A DNA stretch of 64,000 bases, from the NCBI RefSeq assembly GCF_000204055.1, contig NW_006768771.1, positions 1,211,259 to 1,275,258 on the forward strand. The letters run 5' to 3'. The notes beneath the pieces are model-generated. The model saw only the letters and a program-made list of their open reading frames with translations. It ran no database searches and was not told the origin of the DNA. The position numbers and the translations under genes are program-made. Origin of the DNA: Melampsora larici-populina 98AG31. Taxonomy: Eukaryota; Basidiomycota; Pucciniomycetes; Pucciniales; Melampsoraceae. Below are positions 14,796-26,842 of the stretch, one piece after another; the first letter of the stretch is position 1; every line of letters begins with the position of its first letter.

Positions 14796-16020
14796 TTGAA
14801 ACCCCTGATATCGAAGAAACTTGGGAATAAACATCAGCTGACTACAAGACCAGGTGAATTAGGAACTATTCCAACTCATGTCACTTTTAGTAAAATACCA
14901 GGGATAAAGTCAATTACAAGCCTTGAGATAAACTCCACCATCCTTCTCAAGGACATTGGTGAAGTTTGTGTGGTTAATTTACACAATTATCCTTATGAAA
15001 CTCCTATCTGGTTTGCAGACCTTGGGGAAGATATAATGAGAAGTTCAAGAAAAGAGGATATTTTGAGTCAGCATATATATACAGCCATATGCTGGGCACA
15101 CAGATGGCTTAAAATGAGCTTTCTACTATTGTTTCAAGAATATGATAACCCCAGGGACAAGAAATCATCAGAGTTTCTAGCAGAGGGATTGGAATTCATG
15201 CAAGGTATCTTTGAAGAATGGAGGAGCATGCATAGCAGATATAGGGAGTCTCATAACAAATCAAAGGATTTCAGTGGAGATCGGATTTGATCTATCTTTC
15301 TGTTTCATCACTTTAGCCAATTTCAACAAGAACAGAACTTCCGGGGAATTTCTTGAGATTTATCATAATCAAATGGAATAAGCACAGAAACTCATCAAAG
15401 AGACCACTGACAAAATTTGTTAAGATTAATGAGACTATCAACAATCATTGTAACACACAGTTGATGTATATTTCTGGTGGCATATATTCAAGAGAAGATA
15501 TTGGTAACCTTGAAATTGAGGCATAAAACTATCAGACTGACATTGAAAAAAGATACCAATCCAACCCCACAATGAAGAATAACATAATCAAGTGCCACTT
15601 CATATCCTGGTGTGTACAGTTTCATTTGCCCACTGGTTTTGAGTTGTGTCAAGCAGTTCACAAATTTTTCACATCCTTGATTCAAATAATACTGAAAAAG
15701 CGCACAAAGAAACACTCCTTCAATCTGGCTTAATCCCAACCCACAGGTCAACAAGCTCTAACACATTTTAAATGAATGGATAAACACCACTCAAATAGAA
15801 GACATATTATAATGGGTGACAGTATTTCTGAGTATAGAGTGAGTCTGGGTTTTATAGGGATGGTAAGAGAAATGTATGGAGATAAATTGAGCAAGGAAAA
15901 CCTCAAAAAACTCATCTCATTTGTGTGGGACCACCTGAAGTCAGTGTTTTGGACTGGGATAACTTAGAATTGGAAACCAGAAGAGTTATTACTTTACCAA
16001 GGACATCACGGTAGACCAAG
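14796..16020 (+). pseudogene. Decayed copy of the large protein family found at 56.9-59.9 kb
   Basis: Broken reading frames align in order with the central and C-terminal part of the long minus-strand gene at 56886-59889. Matches seen: KDIGEVCVVN / KDIGAFHVAN, WFADLGEDIM / WFRNLRDDMM, FMQGIFEEWRSM / AIQAIFDQWRYF, GGIYSREDIGNLEIE / GGLYSRASIGNLEFE, LPTGFELCQAVHKFF / SPAGTKLCQRIHSFF, and EYRVSLGFIGMVREMYGDKL / EYRITVGFIGVIRSIYEQAL. Stops and frame changes occur after 15290 and between 15530 and 15780. The N-terminal half is missing or unrecognisable. It is on the opposite strand from its open relative. Confidence 0.8.
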
Positions 16021-17283
16021 GAGTTCTGATCAGATCCAGAAAGTGAATTTCATGGCTGCTGTAAGTTCCTACACTGTTGGATCTCTTCAATTCCAGTGCT
16101 TCTTTTTGACAGAGAATTTGAAATCATGAAATTGTTCAGGTTTTGATCATGGAGTTGGGCTGGATATCCAAAGAAAAGTTGTACCATACCTTTCTTGTTG
16201 ATTGTGGCTGGGAAAGTGTTCACAATAGATTTGATGCTTGTGACAAAAGTTTGAAAAATCTTGTCAATCCATATTTATGTAGAAGAGTCAAAAAGAAAAC
16301 ATGTAATCACTCTTTCTCACATACCAACTTTATCTGATATCAAACTTTTCATCTACATATACACTTTTTTGAAGTCTTGATATATATTTCCCACCAAAAT
16401 GCAATCTGATTTATGTTGCCTTGCCATATTTTCCCCTCCATTGATTGTGCATTTTTAAATTTACAGCCCCTACATAAAGTATCAACAGGCATCAACTAAC
16501 ACATTCATTTGATTCTTTGATGGATAAAGCTGAGTCTTTGACAGGATGTGCAGAGTTGTGCAATAGTACAAGTACATACCAGCCTTCAAATCCTCTAACC
16601 CAAAGGAAAAACCTGAAGTGAAGATAAATAAGATTATCAGGGAGAATTTTATATCTGGTTGCAAAACTAAATACATGCATTGTACTCATTTTGTGGAGCA
16701 TAGATATGTATCAATCAGATTGAGGGCAAAATGTCTTGAAATCTGGAGCTAAACACTCTGAGACATGAAATATGAATTCAGAACACTAAATACATAGGTT
16801 ATAATATAGAAAAGAGAAATTATGATTCCTATAAAAAACAATTTCTCTCCTCACAGATGACAAATTATACTACCATGTAACCCCCTGCCAGTGTGTGTGA
16901 CTGATCAATTGAATTGTTGGATGATACTTGAAAATTTGGAAATAACTTTATTGTGGTGTTCAACTTGATTGACCATGTTGCTTGTAAAAACTGTGTCTTC
17001 AAGGTGAAATCATTTTCTGGTGAACTCACTTGTCTCAACTTCAATCTCCAATTTCATATAACACAAACTGGCAGGAGATCACATACCAGTTGAACTTTTT
17101 CTACCTTTGGAAAGATAAAATATGAGTTTGATACTAGATTTGTATGTCTTTGTTCCTCAATTATCTACCTTCAATGAACTTGGACAATTCCTCCAGCGAA
17201 CTTATCTTTTGTTTGGCTCCTTACCTTTGATTGATCACTGGGACACCACATACAAGGTCATTGCCACACAAGGACACCTTATA
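16021..17283. other. Intergenic, possible tail of the decayed gene, then no gene
   Basis: A 64-codon frame at 16143-16337 may be part of the decayed family member but I cannot align it. The rest is AT-rich without supported coding. The pogo-like element begins at 17284. Confidence 0.5.
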
Positions 17284-18406
17284 CAGTCGCCGCGCCCTAT
17301 AAGCATAATTTTAATCTAAAAGTTTGTCAACCTTATATCGCGCTATGCATCAATTCGAAATAAGCATAAAGGCATAGTTTGCATTTAAACTAACCTTTAT
17401 GCCTATTTTTTTAAAAAAAACTGTTGGACAACTTTTTTGGTGATAGTGGGCATGGGTTGGCATAGCATTGCATATCTCAGACAAAAATAATGGGGCATAC
17501 AAAGAGCTTCATATGAAGGGAAGGAATGTACCAAGAGACTAGAAGAAAAAAGAATATGTAAAAGGATTTATCAGGCTTTATTAAATAGTCGAATCAAGGT
17601 TAAAAAAATCAGTTAAGAACTTTTGCTTTAATGAAGTGAAGCGGACATGGCTGATTTCATTGAGCATGGAGTGAAAGCTTTTGATATGTAAGCTCCAGTC
17701 GGGCCCGTCAGCATCATGAGGTTGACGGTTGAGCGAATAGATGATGTCGTCAATGGCTTGTGAGATTTGAGCCATTGACATTGGTACACGGATGAGCTCC
17801 CCCATATCCTCCTTGTCATCTTCGGGATCATCGGGCGCATCGGGTTCAGAGTCGTTAGCACTTGATTTGATAATTTCGAGATCGGTCGGCATTGGTTGAT
17901 CATCGTCAGGTAATTGCCTCTCGATCTTGGGATCGAGTAAGTTTTGAATGCTGATCCGGACCTCGGATCGACTCTCATCCAGGCCTGTGCACTCTTCAAG
18001 TCGCTCTAGGACTTTTGAAGCCTCATCAATAATTTTGTGGAGGTCGGGATCAGGAGCTAGATTTGTATTGGTTGGGGTGGAAGGTAGGTTCTTGTTTTCT
18101 TGGAGTGCTGCCACTATTTGGGTGTGACGCCAGCAGTTTGTGATCGTCTCGCGAGTAACAGACTTCCATGACGAATCAGCCATACGCATAGCGTCCAGGA
18201 GTGGTAGCCAATAGATATCCTTTGCTAGTTTGTCCGGATTAGGGATTGGGCGGACTCTGCTTGATGGTGACCCAAGCCGCAGTTCAAATGTAATTCAATT
18301 CAAAAGTGACTGAATATCAGCCACTGTTCAAACAGTATCAAAGCCAGCATTTTTTTTTTTAGAAAAAAATGGAAGAAAAAAAAACCGTGTGGCGTGACAC
18401 TAAGGC

Positions 18407-21400
18407 TAAGGCTCTCGCCCGACCGGCCCGAACGGTTTTTAGGGCTTGCCCGTTCAAACCTGATTTCCGGACGAGGATGCCTCGGCCAAGCCTCGAGAAA
18501 CTCAAACCCTAACCAGGCATCCGGCCATGCTTGAGCTCTACTGTGGCCGAGGCGCCCGGACAAAAGGATCCAGTTTTCTTTGAGCTCACATCTTCCAATC
18601 CAGATTCCAGGTCATGAGTGATCAGATCAATCACATGAAAACAATCTCAAGAACTGTTTCATCTGCTCAACTTTTGTCTCCTGGGCAGAGTCCTAGACGA
18701 CCTCGCTCTTCTATAGTTCAGAGTCCCAAGTCCAGCCTTTCATCTATTGCTACCTCGTCTCCCCTGGCTTCATCTAGAATTCGAGTCAATTCCTACAAGC
18801 GATCATGGGTTTGGGCGCACTTCAAGAGTATCAAAGTTGATGATCACATCAGACATGTATGTCAAGTGGAGTTACCAACTGGATCGGCTTGTGGTGCTTA
18901 TATCATCCCCGACAAGTCATCAAGCACCAAGGGATTAATCCGACACCTGAACCGAACACACCAAATTTTTGACAAAACTTATCCTGAAAAGGACAACTCT
19001 GTAGAGCATGGCACAATGGCATATGTGAGTATCTTGTGGTTCCCTTGACCTTTGATGATACTAATGTAAAGTGGTCACATCTAGCGTCGTCAACTGACTC
19101 GTGAGTCTGTGAAGGAGGGACTCTTGAAATTGATCATTCAAGAGGAGTTACCATTCACCACCATCGAGTCCAGTGCTTTTCGTCATTTCATTGAGCTATG
19201 CAACCCTTCAGTCCTTCCAATGATGGTGAAGTCAACCAGTATATCTGAGGGTATCATGTCTCGCTTCCGCTCGACTCAAGTCAAACTCAAAGATCAGCTA
19301 GCCTCTCAGCCCTACATCAGCCTCACTTGTGACTGTTGGACATCTACCAATGGCCGCTCAATCTTTGGTATCACTGCGCACTGGCTCACCAAAGACTTCA
19401 AACCTTGTGAAGCTATCATTGCCATGAAGCAAATCATTGGTCACCATACCGGTACAAATCTAGCAGTTCATTTACTTGAAGTCCTTAATCAATACAACAT
19501 TACCAATCGTGTGTTCTGTATCACTGCGGACAACGCCTCAAACAATCATACCATGGCACTTCAACTTCAACACCTCATACCTCAATTCTCTGCAGACAAA
19601 CATCTTCTTGGTTGTCTAGCCCATGTTATTAACCTTTCTGCACGTGCTGGATTGAATGTATTTTCAAAACACTTAGGTCCACATGCCCCGAGTGTCCCTG
19701 TCTCTATTACTGGCTTGGTAGAGGAGCCTGAGGTTGAAGATCTCAGTAGCACTCTCTCCAAAATTGACACACTTACCAAACTGGTCAAGAAATCACCCGA
19801 ACGAGCTCGAGATTGGTCTGTAATGGCTTCCACAACTCGAGGAATCATGAAACCTCTGACTTTGATCACCGATGTTGCAACTCGCTGGAATTCCAAATAC
19901 TACCAGCTTGAGAGGTTTGTGCTTCTTAAACCAGTTGTGATATTCAAATGTGACGAAGATCGGCAACTACACAAATACCGACTTTCCGATGCAGAATGGG
20001 ATGTTATTGAACACATGCTTGCATTCCTGAAACCCTTTGAAGTTGCAACCAAACGAGTCAGCAGCTCTTCTTATCCTACCTTCTACGAGGCGATGCCGAA
20101 TTATGAATGGCTTATGGAAAGACTTGTTGTGGTTTGTTGATTCTCTTATTCTCTCTCTGTATTCAGACTTTTATTTCATTTGATTAGCTGACTCTTTTCA
20201 ATCTTTTATTAGGCCAAAACCAAATACGCCAATCAATCAATCATTCCAATGCTCGAACCAATGCGCCAAAAACTTCAAGATTATCAGACCCAAGCTTTCA
20301 AGAAACCGGTATACACATGTGCAGCACTTCTTGATCCTCGTCTTAAGATGGAAGCGTTCTCTCACATAACATGTAATGCAATGAAGATGAATCCGGGTGA
20401 CATCAAAGAATCATTCATCGAACACGCTACCCCATTTGATGTTTCGGCCGACTCAGATATTGAGGTCGCCCGGTCGGACCACGACTCCAATCACACTGAC
20501 CACTCTCACGACATTGACGATAACAGCGAAGGACCGAACCTCTTCTTATCCAAACGCGAGGTGAAAACTGTTACAGATGAGGTCAACACTTACCTTAGCC
20601 TCCCACGCGAGCTTGAACACCGCGATCCGTTGGAATACTGGAGGACCAACGAGACCGAATTCCCGATCCTTGCCCGAATGGCCCAATGCTACCTGGCTGT
20701 TCCAGCCACTGCTTGTCCATCTGAACGAGCATTCTCTTCTGGTGGACGGGTGATGAGTGATCACCGAGCGTCAATGCTCATATCTACTTTGGAGGCGCTT
20801 GTATGCTTGAAAAGCTGGGATCGACTTTTATAACAAGTCAAGTCTCACAGTCTCACCTATGTACTTCCTTTTCTTGTATATATATGTATGTATGTATAAT
20901 TTCCTCTATTATCAAGGAAGGTCATTAGTTGATGCCTCTCGATTCAGATTTGCAGACCATGAATCAACATGTTGAGATTTGAATCAAAATGTCAAATCGA
21001 TATTGGACAGATCCAAATTCTGATCGCGATTCCAGAATATCCAGTCATTATATTCCATTCAATCAATGAAAATAAAATACCGGTTGTTTCATCCAAAACT
21101 CAATTCATTATACAACCAACAAGTCACAGACGCGAACACATAAAATATCGATTCCTTTTAAAATAACCCTTCTGTTACAACTTTCCCAAATTTTAACTCA
21201 TTAGAAAAAGCCAATTCAAGAAGAATGCTCAACACCTCCAGATCCGAAGTAATCACCTTTGTTGCCCAGTCAGTTTTAAAAAAGCTTGTCAAAGTTTGTC
21301 CTCTTGAATCGATACATTTTGTCCTCTTGAATCGATACATCAGGTCGCAAAACTGAAATCAAAGGTCACAATCATTTTCGTATTTTGAGGTACTTGATAC

Positions 21401-21645
21401 TTTCATTTCTGTTTTGTTTTTTCAACTTGAATGATCAATATGTTCTTCATATATATCTCAAAACAATTTTTTGAACTGTACATTTGATTCCTTGACTTGA
21501 TCTTGTTCTCAACATCATTGATTTGATTCAAGTGAAAAGAAAAGTTAAAACCATCTGGGCAATCGGCCGCCCGAGCAAAAACAGCTGCCTGCCCGTGCCC
21601 GAGCCTCGGATGCCCGTCGAGGCTCGGGATCGGGCGAGAGCCTTA
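18407..21645. mobile_element. hAT transposon, apparently complete
   Basis: The inverted ends begin TAAGGCTCTCGCCCGA at 18407 and are mirrored at 21630-21645. They are flanked by an exact 8-bp duplication ACTAAGGC (18399-18406 and 21646-21653), as hAT elements make. The ends are rich in GC and CCCGA words. The 3,239-bp element carries one transposase gene that reads open throughout with two introns. Confidence 0.92.
18614..20833 (+). CDS. hAT transposase (BED finger plus hAT C-terminal dimerisation)
   Basis: DNA transposase of the hAT superfamily. Exons 18614-19024, 19085-20131 and 20213-20833 give 692 residues without stops or frame breaks. Seen: a Ser/Pro-rich N-terminus; a BED-type zinc finger with WVWAHFK, CQVELPTGSACGAYI and a final HLNRTH; the catalytic region with LTCDCWTS (first Asp) and ITADNASNN (second Asp); CLAHVINLSA; the TRWNSKYYQL block; and the C-terminal dimerisation domain DPLEYWRTNETEFPILARMA then CPSERAFSSGG. 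An acidic His/Asp-rich linker (about residues 560-600) precedes it. All hallmarks of an active enzyme are present. It is the only transposase gene in the stack without a break. Confidence 0.92.
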
Positions 21646-22123
21646 ACTAAGGCCAGCATCTTTCTGGAACGTACCCGCCTACCAGCTCAAAAACACCTGT
21701 CTGACCAAACAAACAGGCTTTTCGAAAGCCTCTTTGTTTGGCTGGCTTGATCCCTGTCACAGGTATCCGTTGGCCCTCGACCTCCATCCTCTCCGGGTGT
21801 TAGATGCTAGGATGTGTCCGGGTGAGTTTGTTTGGCTCTCATGGTGCATTTATCCTGAACAAGATCCTCACCGGTCATATCCTGTTTGGCATCAATCAAT
21901 TTTAGCCTCCATTGGGTTCAGGTATGGTACTCTGCACAGCACGCGTGGACACCTGTGTTTGGATTGGCAGCTTGCAGTTGAGTTTTCACTTTTTGGTCTG
22001 TTATGCCCATCTTGGCTGACAGATTCAATTGCTTATAAGGGTCTCTCTCCTCGGATTACGGCAGTTAGATTCCCCTGATAAAAGTCAAATCCTCTCACTT
22101 GGATTTATTTTCAAACTCTTACA

Positions 22124-24007
22124 ATGAATCAACATCAAGCCAATAACTTTCTTGCACATCACAGTGGTAGCTTTAATCCAACTGGAGGTCGGGTGAGTCA
22201 ATCAGTTGATCAGCCAAACTTGGTCCATAAGCACTGATATATAGATTTGTTTTTGATTGTAGTTGGAAAACTCATCATCATCCTTCACTGCTGGTTTGCG
22301 TCATCCAGAAAACAATAGTACGTGTAGTAGTTTATGTTTTATCCTTTTTATGATCTAATCTTTTCATGGCTTGTAGTTGTTCGGATTGGGTCAGAAACCT
22401 ATTACACTGTGGGAAACATTCAACAAAATGGTTATGATATGACTAACAATGTTCAGCAATCCCGATGGCCACCTCAGCAGTCCTTTCCAGCGACCGGTCT
22501 TCCACGTCTCCCACCAACTCAGACATGCGAGGTCAGATCAACCGGTCCAATGTCTGGATCAATTCTTGGTTCTGCGGTGAACTCAGGTTCTAACCTTATT
22601 CCAAATTCGTGAGAAGTCTCTCCTTGTTTCTTTGATGACATACAGTTGGGTCTGATCTTTTTTGTTCACTCAAATAGGTCGGCTCAAATCTGGTATGTAG
22701 TTTTCTTCTTTATCTGGAGATTTGATCCTGAGTTGTATGATCTGTATTATTAGGGATATTGGTACACCTGGCCTATCTTCCCTTTCCAATGGAGCCGTCT
22801 CTTCAACCAACAAGAAAGTAATCACTCGTGTCGATCAATGCCCAGACTTTTGGAACCTCCCGGTTAGTCACTTGTATGAATGGCAAAGGATGGTAGATAT
22901 TCAGGATCATAGTGTCCAGGATTACTTCAATCAAGCGTTGAAAAAAGCAGAAGACGACTTGGATGAGCCGGACTTTGATGGTAGTGACTCAGCGAAATTC
23001 AAATTCAACGGCACCTGTCCCAGCCAACTCGATCTCTTGTTCATGCGATGCCTTGCAGAACTCAGTCCTTTTGGTACACCGGGTAAAAAGTTGAAAGTAT
23101 TCAAACAGTGTGCAACGTTGTTGAAGGTCTGTAAATAATTTTCTACTTTTTTCACTGCTTTTACTAACTGATACACTTCTCTCCAGACCGAACCTGGAAC
23201 TCAAAGATATTTTCGAGAACTTTCAGATAGTACCCACAGCAAAGTCCTTACAACACGATACTGCCAATTGAAGACTTGGCTTAAAGCCGCTGAAGGGTGG
23301 AGTAAGATGGACAGTGGGACCGTCGAAGATGACAAGGAGCTGCGTGAATTGATCCACACAGTCGAGCATGAGGAAGAGGTATGTGATTTTTCCTTTCCCC
23401 AAATCCAGATCACTCAATCTGGCTTCTTTCTTCCCTGTAATCTTTTGCTGATACCCTGAACACTCCTTTAACCCAGAACGGCCTAGCTCTCAAACTAGCT
23501 TCCAAGGAGGAACGTGAGACACTCAAGAACCGATATATGCTGGCAGAGGATTACCGTGATCGGGCTGCAAGAGGGGAAGTACGTAAGCGCTCAGAAACCC
23601 CCTCAGAAACCGACAACGATGGCAGATTGATTAGCAGGAAACCCAAGAAGGCCCGCAACTCAGCTGCATCCCATGCAAACGCGGTCATGGAGGAGCTGAG
23701 TGCTTTTAGTGGCGAAATGAGTAAGATGAATGAAGCCGCTTTGACCGCTCAAGCAGAGCAAAACAACAAAATAAACCTCCTTTACGAACGTGAGCTCACC
23801 ATAGCTGCCGCGGCGGCTAGATCTCTAGAAGCACATCGCAAGGCAGAACTGGCCCTTGAACAAAAAAAATTCGAGTTGGCATCTGAGCAATCAAAAACCA
23901 CAAACCTCACCTTAGAAGCTCTTGACGCTAAAGTAGACTCAAAAATGACCTCAATCAATGACGCCTTGGCAGCAATCATGACTCAACTTTCCTCGCGTGT
24001 GCAATGA
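22124..24007 (+). CDS. Harbinger accessory protein, probable Myb/SANT-like DNA-binding
   Basis: Seven exons: 22124-22192, 22263-22317, 22377-22608, 22678-22692, 22754-23126, 23187-23378 and 23477-24007, in phase, 488 residues. The N-terminal third is Asn/Gln/Ser-rich and low in complexity. The middle (LLFMRCLAELSPFGTPGKKLKVFKQCATLLK, broken here only by naming: starts at 23034) looks like the trihelix/Myb-like domain of the second gene of Harbinger elements; that is inference. Then comes a basic KRSETPSETDNDGR...RKPKKAR segment, and a long Ala/Glu/Lys coiled coil to the C-terminus. Exon 4 is only 15 nt. In known Harbinger elements such a protein brings the transposase to the ends and into the nucleus. 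Confidence 0.7.
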
Positions 24008-24833
24008 TGTTCTCTTTTTTTGTAATTTCTCTCATTCCTGCCTGGTCTATTTTTAACTATCTTCGGTCAATCTTTAAAAGACATACACACATACAAAACA
24101 ATTGCCTGATCTTACAATCATCCCTATCTTTGATCCTCAGGCTCGACTTTGATTTACAATCTTTGATCCTTTATTAGAAATGAAAACTTTTCTTTTTTAC
24201 CATTTCACAAATTTAAAGATCTTCGCAAATCTTGAGGATTCATTGCTTGATGAGAATAACAGTCTTCCCATTCTCACAAGTCTTTGGAACGATCGATCAT
24301 TTTTAAAACAAAAACCTTGAAAAATTCATCTTCAAACAATTCCAAATTGAAGACTGTGGAGGTGTTTGACTCTTTGTAACAAAAACCTTGAGAAGTTCAA
24401 ATCGTTTGAGATATTGAAACAGTTGCAAATCAAAGACTGGAGGTGTTTGACGCTTTGGAATGAATGAAGCTTATCAGCGTTTTGTAGAGACTCTAGAGTA
24501 AGAGAAACATCGATCTAATGATTGATCCATTAGATCAATGATGCTTGAAAGCTTCGGATACGAGTGAAGATTAGTGAAATCTTCCATCCTTTTAACTCAA
24601 TGTAAATTACGATTTTTTGATCGTTTATGAACCAACAACACTTTCTAGAGCCTTTGATTTCATCAAGTGTATGACCGTGGAATCAGACTGAGTCTCCTAT
24701 CACAAAGCTTCCAATCAACAACTTGAGTCTAAGCAGGCATAATCACATCTCTCAGCCAAAAATCTAATTACAAATGTGCTCGGTCAAGATATTGTGCTAA
24801 AGAGGGGGGAGGAAGGGGGGAATTTCCTGGGCC
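24008..24833. other. Harbinger interior between its two convergent genes
   Basis: AT-rich non-coding DNA between the accessory gene and the 3' end of the transposase. A GGTGTTTGA phrase with AAAAACCTTGA occurs twice (about 24311-24375 and 24380-24452), an imperfect short duplication. Nothing else seen. Confidence 0.5.
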
Positions 24834-25568
24834 TCAACCGAGACATATCAAACAATTCTTCACAAATACAGCTACATGGTAAGTTTCATTGAGTTCGTTC
24901 TTATAGAACATGAGGTTGTCTATAATCAATAAGATCAAAAAGTCAGAGATCGGTGAGAAGGCAGAAAAGGCAGAAAAGGCTAGCTTACCCTCATACTGTG
25001 TCAGTCTAAATACATTTCGCACTCGACCGAACTCGTGCTCAACGCCTATTCGGCAGCGACTCATAATTTTGTTGAATTCAACATGTTCTTCTGGCATTCG
25101 GTCTTCGTTTCCAGGGTATGGTGTCATAATTACATCGTTGGCTGAGTATCCTTTATCACCATAGAGGATCATTTGGCAACCACCATTACCTTTGGCATGC
25201 ATTCTGAGTGTCGCTTCAAGCTGTGAATCTTTGAGCATTGCCTGGTCATGACGCGAGCCTACATAAGCCTCACTGAGGTCCACAGTGATCCCACTGAAAC
25301 AACAGAAGACAATCAAAATATCAGGTCTATGTACTGCAAATGAAAGCAAATAAAGAACTTACTCGGGGGTAGTCACTGCCTGAAATTTCAAAGCATGACA
25401 GCGCTTATGTCCATTGTAAAATAGTCTCTGATTGTGTTGTGGCCGTGAGATCTTCCAGACAGTCCCTACAATATAAATAAAGTCATAAGTGTGTAAGTTC
25501 CAATCTTTTTGAATAGATGTATTTGAACTCGCCATTGATATAGCCCACACAGTTGTTCAACTGACACC

Positions 25569-26842
25569 AACACCCAAACCCCGCCGCGGAAAACTGGGGC
25601 AGCGCTGCGGCAGCGCGGGGGTCCCGCCGCGTCCTCAGTCTACTGAACGCTCACTGGGATAAAACCGCGCCGGGGCCCAGTTTTTACTGAGGTCCAACCC
25701 GCCGCTGCCCCATTGAAGGTACCCCAGGGGGGACCCAGGGGCCCAGTTTGGCTCATATAGCCTAGACTGTACATATTCAACCCCTGACACGTCCAATTGT
25801 TAGTTCAAACTTCAGATGAACAGTCACAACTCGTGTTTTCACAGAGGTTATCTAAAGGTACAAAATACCAAACTTGAAACCTCCGACAGGACGTGTGGGC
25901 TATAGTAAAAGAGGCACTCGTTGTTGAGCTGATTGGGCTCTGTCGTGTCGTGCGGTGGGACAGAAATTCTGCGCGGCGGACCGCTGGCAGCATGTTGACC
26001 TGTTTGACGTGAAGCTGGGGCTTTGAGGCGACTTGTAGTTGATTCTCATCATAAAACTCACTCATACCACCCTCAACATCCTCTAAGCTTTCCCAAACAA
26101 TATGGCGCTCATTCAGAAACGCCATATCCGTTACCAGACTGAAGAGTTTAGGTACTCCACATTCATCTTTATTGAATGTATGTAGGGATCGATCCTCTAG
26201 TTCAGCCTGTGCGAGACTTTGAGAGATTGCATGACCCTCCAGCATTGTCTCATGGGAGTAATTGGGGTCCATTTGGTCGGGTGGAGGCGGTAGAGGAGGG
26301 TGAAGAGGAGCAGGTGGCGCAGGTGAGATGACCGGGTGCCGATACAAGACTGAAAGATGTGAATTTCATAACAAAGCAGTGAGTGAATCAGGAGCCAAAC
26401 CGGATACGAGTTGAAAGTGTCCAAAGAAAGATAGCTGAGTACTGCTGGTATCAAAAAACCGATGTATCACACAAGCTAAAGGTCATAGAAATTCGCATCA
26501 AAATCAGTCAACAAAGGTCAAAAGTTCTTAACCGTCAACAGAGGGTCTTACTATCATGAATAGCATTTTTCTATTCTGTTGTCGTCTCTCGATCAACTTT
26601 CTCAGATTGAGGGTTTTCAAGCAGGTCTTTTTCTTTTTGGCATTAATCTCATTTTTTCAAATTTAGGGAAATAAAACCCCAGTCTGCGGCGCGCTGCGAT
26701 GGTCTCAAGCGCGCCGCGGTCCCCTTGAGATTTTTTCTCACTGCGGCAGCGCTACGGTGAGGTCCCCGTAAAACTGGGGTCGATCACACCGCTGCCTCCG
26801 TGGACCAAAAATCCGCCACGCTGCGGCGGGGTTTGGGTGTTG
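25569..26842. mobile_element. Unclassified GC-rich TIR element with 8-bp target duplication
   Basis: The inverted ends AACACCCAAACCCCGCCGC (25569) and GCGGCGGGGTTTGGGTGTT (to 26841-26842) are perfect over 19 bp. They are flanked by CTGACACC at 25561-25568 and 26843-26850. Both subterminal zones are extremely GC-rich and repeat GCAGCGCTGCGGCAGCG-like words and CTGGGGCCC/AAACTGGGG words, while the middle is normal. It interrupts the Harbinger transposase exon. The 8-bp duplication suits hAT-like or related superfamilies, but the end sequence does not tell me which. At 1,274 bp it is probably non-autonomous. Confidence 0.82.
25805..26347 (-). CDS. Open frame inside the GC-rich TIR element, function unknown
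   Basis: A 180-codon frame with a proline-rich start (PAPPAPLHPPLPPPPDQ) and an acidic, helical middle (HAISQSLAQAELEDRSLHTF). I recognise no transposase motif. It could be a truncated element gene, a captured host piece or a chance frame. No clear splice partners were found. Confidence 0.3.
   Translation of the reverse strand: MYRHPVISPAPPAPLHPPLPPPPDQMDPNYSHETMLEGHAISQSLAQAELEDRSLHTFNKDECGVPKLFSLVTDMAFLNERHIVWESLEDVEGGMSEFYDENQLQVASKPQLHVKQVNMLPAVRRAEFLSHRTTRQSPISSTTSASFTIAHTSCRRFQVWYFVPLDNLCENTSCDCSSEV

Noticed and set aside
15488..15754. 88-codon minus-strand frame
   Set aside because: It lies over the plus-strand family relic, whose motifs continue through it in order.
17581..18189. 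202-codon minus-strand frame as an independent gene
   Set aside because: It is the C-terminal exon part of the pogo transposase, cut off by the Harbinger insertion.
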